In this document: in pieces, positions 31,710 to 32,132 of the stretch
Layout: the number at the start of each line of letters is the position of its first letter
Numbering within the stretch: the first letter of the stretch is position 1
Assembly: GCF_003236365.1 (NCBI RefSeq)
Contig: NZ_POTZ01000020.1
Span: 1 to 32,132 of the forward strand
DNA: 32,132 nt
DNA from: Streptomyces sp. NTH33
GTDB taxonomy: Bacteria > Actinomycetota > Actinomycetes > Streptomycetales > Streptomycetaceae
Direction: 5' to 3'
Notes under the pieces: model-generated
What the model was told of the DNA's origin: nothing
Databases searched by the model: none
What the model saw: the letters and a program-made list of their open reading frames with translations, nothing else
Made by a program: the position numbers and the translations under genes

Positions 31710-31753
31710 GTACGCAATCTGTACGGTAAAAGTACGCATTCCGTACGGTTCAC
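31710..31753 (+). repeat. Four GTACG repeats at exact 11-bp spacing (iteron-like) upstream of the HTH gene
   Basis: Units start at 31710, 31721, 31732 and 31743: GTACGCAATCT, GTACGGTAAAA, GTACGCATTCC, GTACGGTTCAC. GTACGCA and GTACGGT alternate, so neighbouring pairs also form CCGTAC...GTACGG inverted repeats. Eleven bp is close to one helical turn, which places all copies on one DNA face. The array is AT-richer than its surroundings and ends 29 bp before the ATG at 31783. It could be an operator for the HTH protein or plasmid-type iterons. Confidence 0.85.
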
Positions 31754-31782
31754 GTGATAAGGTGTCGCTCAGGAGGTGCTTC

Positions 31783-32120
31783 ATGTCCGAGTTGTTCGAC
31801 GCGGTCGACGCCCTGGTCGCGTCCCGCTCTCCGCTGCCGCCGCCGGAGGAGCGCAAGCGGCTGCGCCAGGTACACGGCCTGACGCTGGACGAAGTGGCCG
31901 CCGCGCTGAAGGTGCGCCGGGCGACGGTGTCCGGCTGGGAGTCCAGCAAGACTCGGACCGAGCCGCGGGGCCCGGAACGCGAGGCGTACGCACGGCTGTT
32001 GAAGCAGCTCGCAGAGCTCTACCCGGCGGTCCCTGTGGCGGAGGAGCCGGCCGCCCCGGCCGCGGTGCCGGCCACGCCCACCGGCACGCCCGCCCCGGCG
32101 CCGGAAGCGCGGCCGCGGCC
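31783..32120 (+). CDS. Helix-turn-helix protein, N-terminal part (gene runs off the contig)
   Basis: The first 112 residues are visible. AGGAGG lies 6 bases before the ATG. The protein starts MSELFDAVDALVASRSPLPP, then an XRE-like helix-turn-helix: ERKRLRQVHGLTLDEVAAAL, KVRRATVSGWESSKT. Then RGPEREAYARLLKQLAELYP and a proline/alanine-rich linker that continues to the end. Large Streptomyces plasmid and telomere-associated proteins (Tap-type) and some replication proteins have this kind of short N-terminal HTH before a long body, so the full gene may be much longer; this is a tentative comparison. The iteron-like repeats upstream are its likely binding site. True sequence ends at 32120, where adapter bases begin. 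Confidence 0.7.
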
Positions 32121-32132
32121 CTGTCTCTTATA
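32121..32132. other. Probable residual Nextera sequencing adapter
   Basis: The last 12 bases, CTGTCTCTTATA, are identical to the first 12 bases of the Tn5 mosaic-end sequence used in Nextera libraries (CTGTCTCTTATACACATCT). They break the GC-rich codon pattern of the HTH gene. They should be treated as artefact, not genome. Confidence 0.88.

Overview
The window reads as high-GC actinobacterial DNA, most likely Streptomyces or a close relative. Codon third positions are almost all G or C, GTG starts are common, and many predicted proteins match Streptomyces families from memory (helicase-associated-domain proteins, replication-relaxation proteins, Rhs proteins with an ESX-type N-terminus). Remnants of at least seven insertion-sequence families and many half-genes suggest an accessory region, such as a chromosome arm or a large plasmid. 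The last 12 bases match the start of the Nextera transposase adapter, so the right edge is probably an untrimmed contig end.

Left third (1-8.4 kb): a DNA-repair island. A ruvB-like gene without ruvA or ruvC runs leftward off the window, with a LexA-like box just upstream. Divergent from it are ku, a RecB-family nuclease remnant, the sbcD-sbcC pair, a decayed helicase-associated-domain gene and a conserved Streptomyces-type hypothetical gene. Together these point to double-strand-break end processing and joining.

8.7-17.2 kb: fragments of IS5-, Tn3-, IS5-, IS6- and IS630-type elements surround a few intact genes. These include an SRPBCC protein, a DUF1990 protein and a four-gene leftward operon (amidohydrolase, DUF59 protein, zinc alcohol dehydrogenase, ABM monooxygenase). 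The first three genes have the order seen next to the propane/acetone-phenol monooxygenase (mim/prm) genes of mycobacteria, but the monooxygenase itself is absent here. An IS6 element with altered catalytic residues joins a half replication-relaxation gene to a half IS630 transposase.

17.4-20.3 kb: a compact operon of DyP peroxidase, encapsulin and a lactate/malate-dehydrogenase-like protein. The peroxidase ends in a classic encapsulin cargo-loading peptide. The dehydrogenase has an atypical active site, starts in a 4-bp overlap with encapsulin, and abuts a scar of DUF1275 and IS1182 fragments.

21.4-27.5 kb: a leftward polymorphic-toxin operon. A short, internally deleted SseB-like ORF is followed by a probable ESX/T7SS partner protein, a 1599-residue Rhs protein with a likely PD-(D/E)xK nuclease tip, and an overlapping immunity gene.

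27.7-32.1 kb: IS5 and ISL3 remnants, an in-frame chimera of an NAD-binding protein with recombinase and transposase pieces, and a divergent GlxA-type regulator. These are followed by an aminoglycoside-phosphotransferase-like gene between 18-bp inverted repeats, and the first 112 codons of a helix-turn-helix protein preceded by four GTACG repeats spaced exactly 11 bp apart. All family assignments come from reading sequence and memory; no database search was run.
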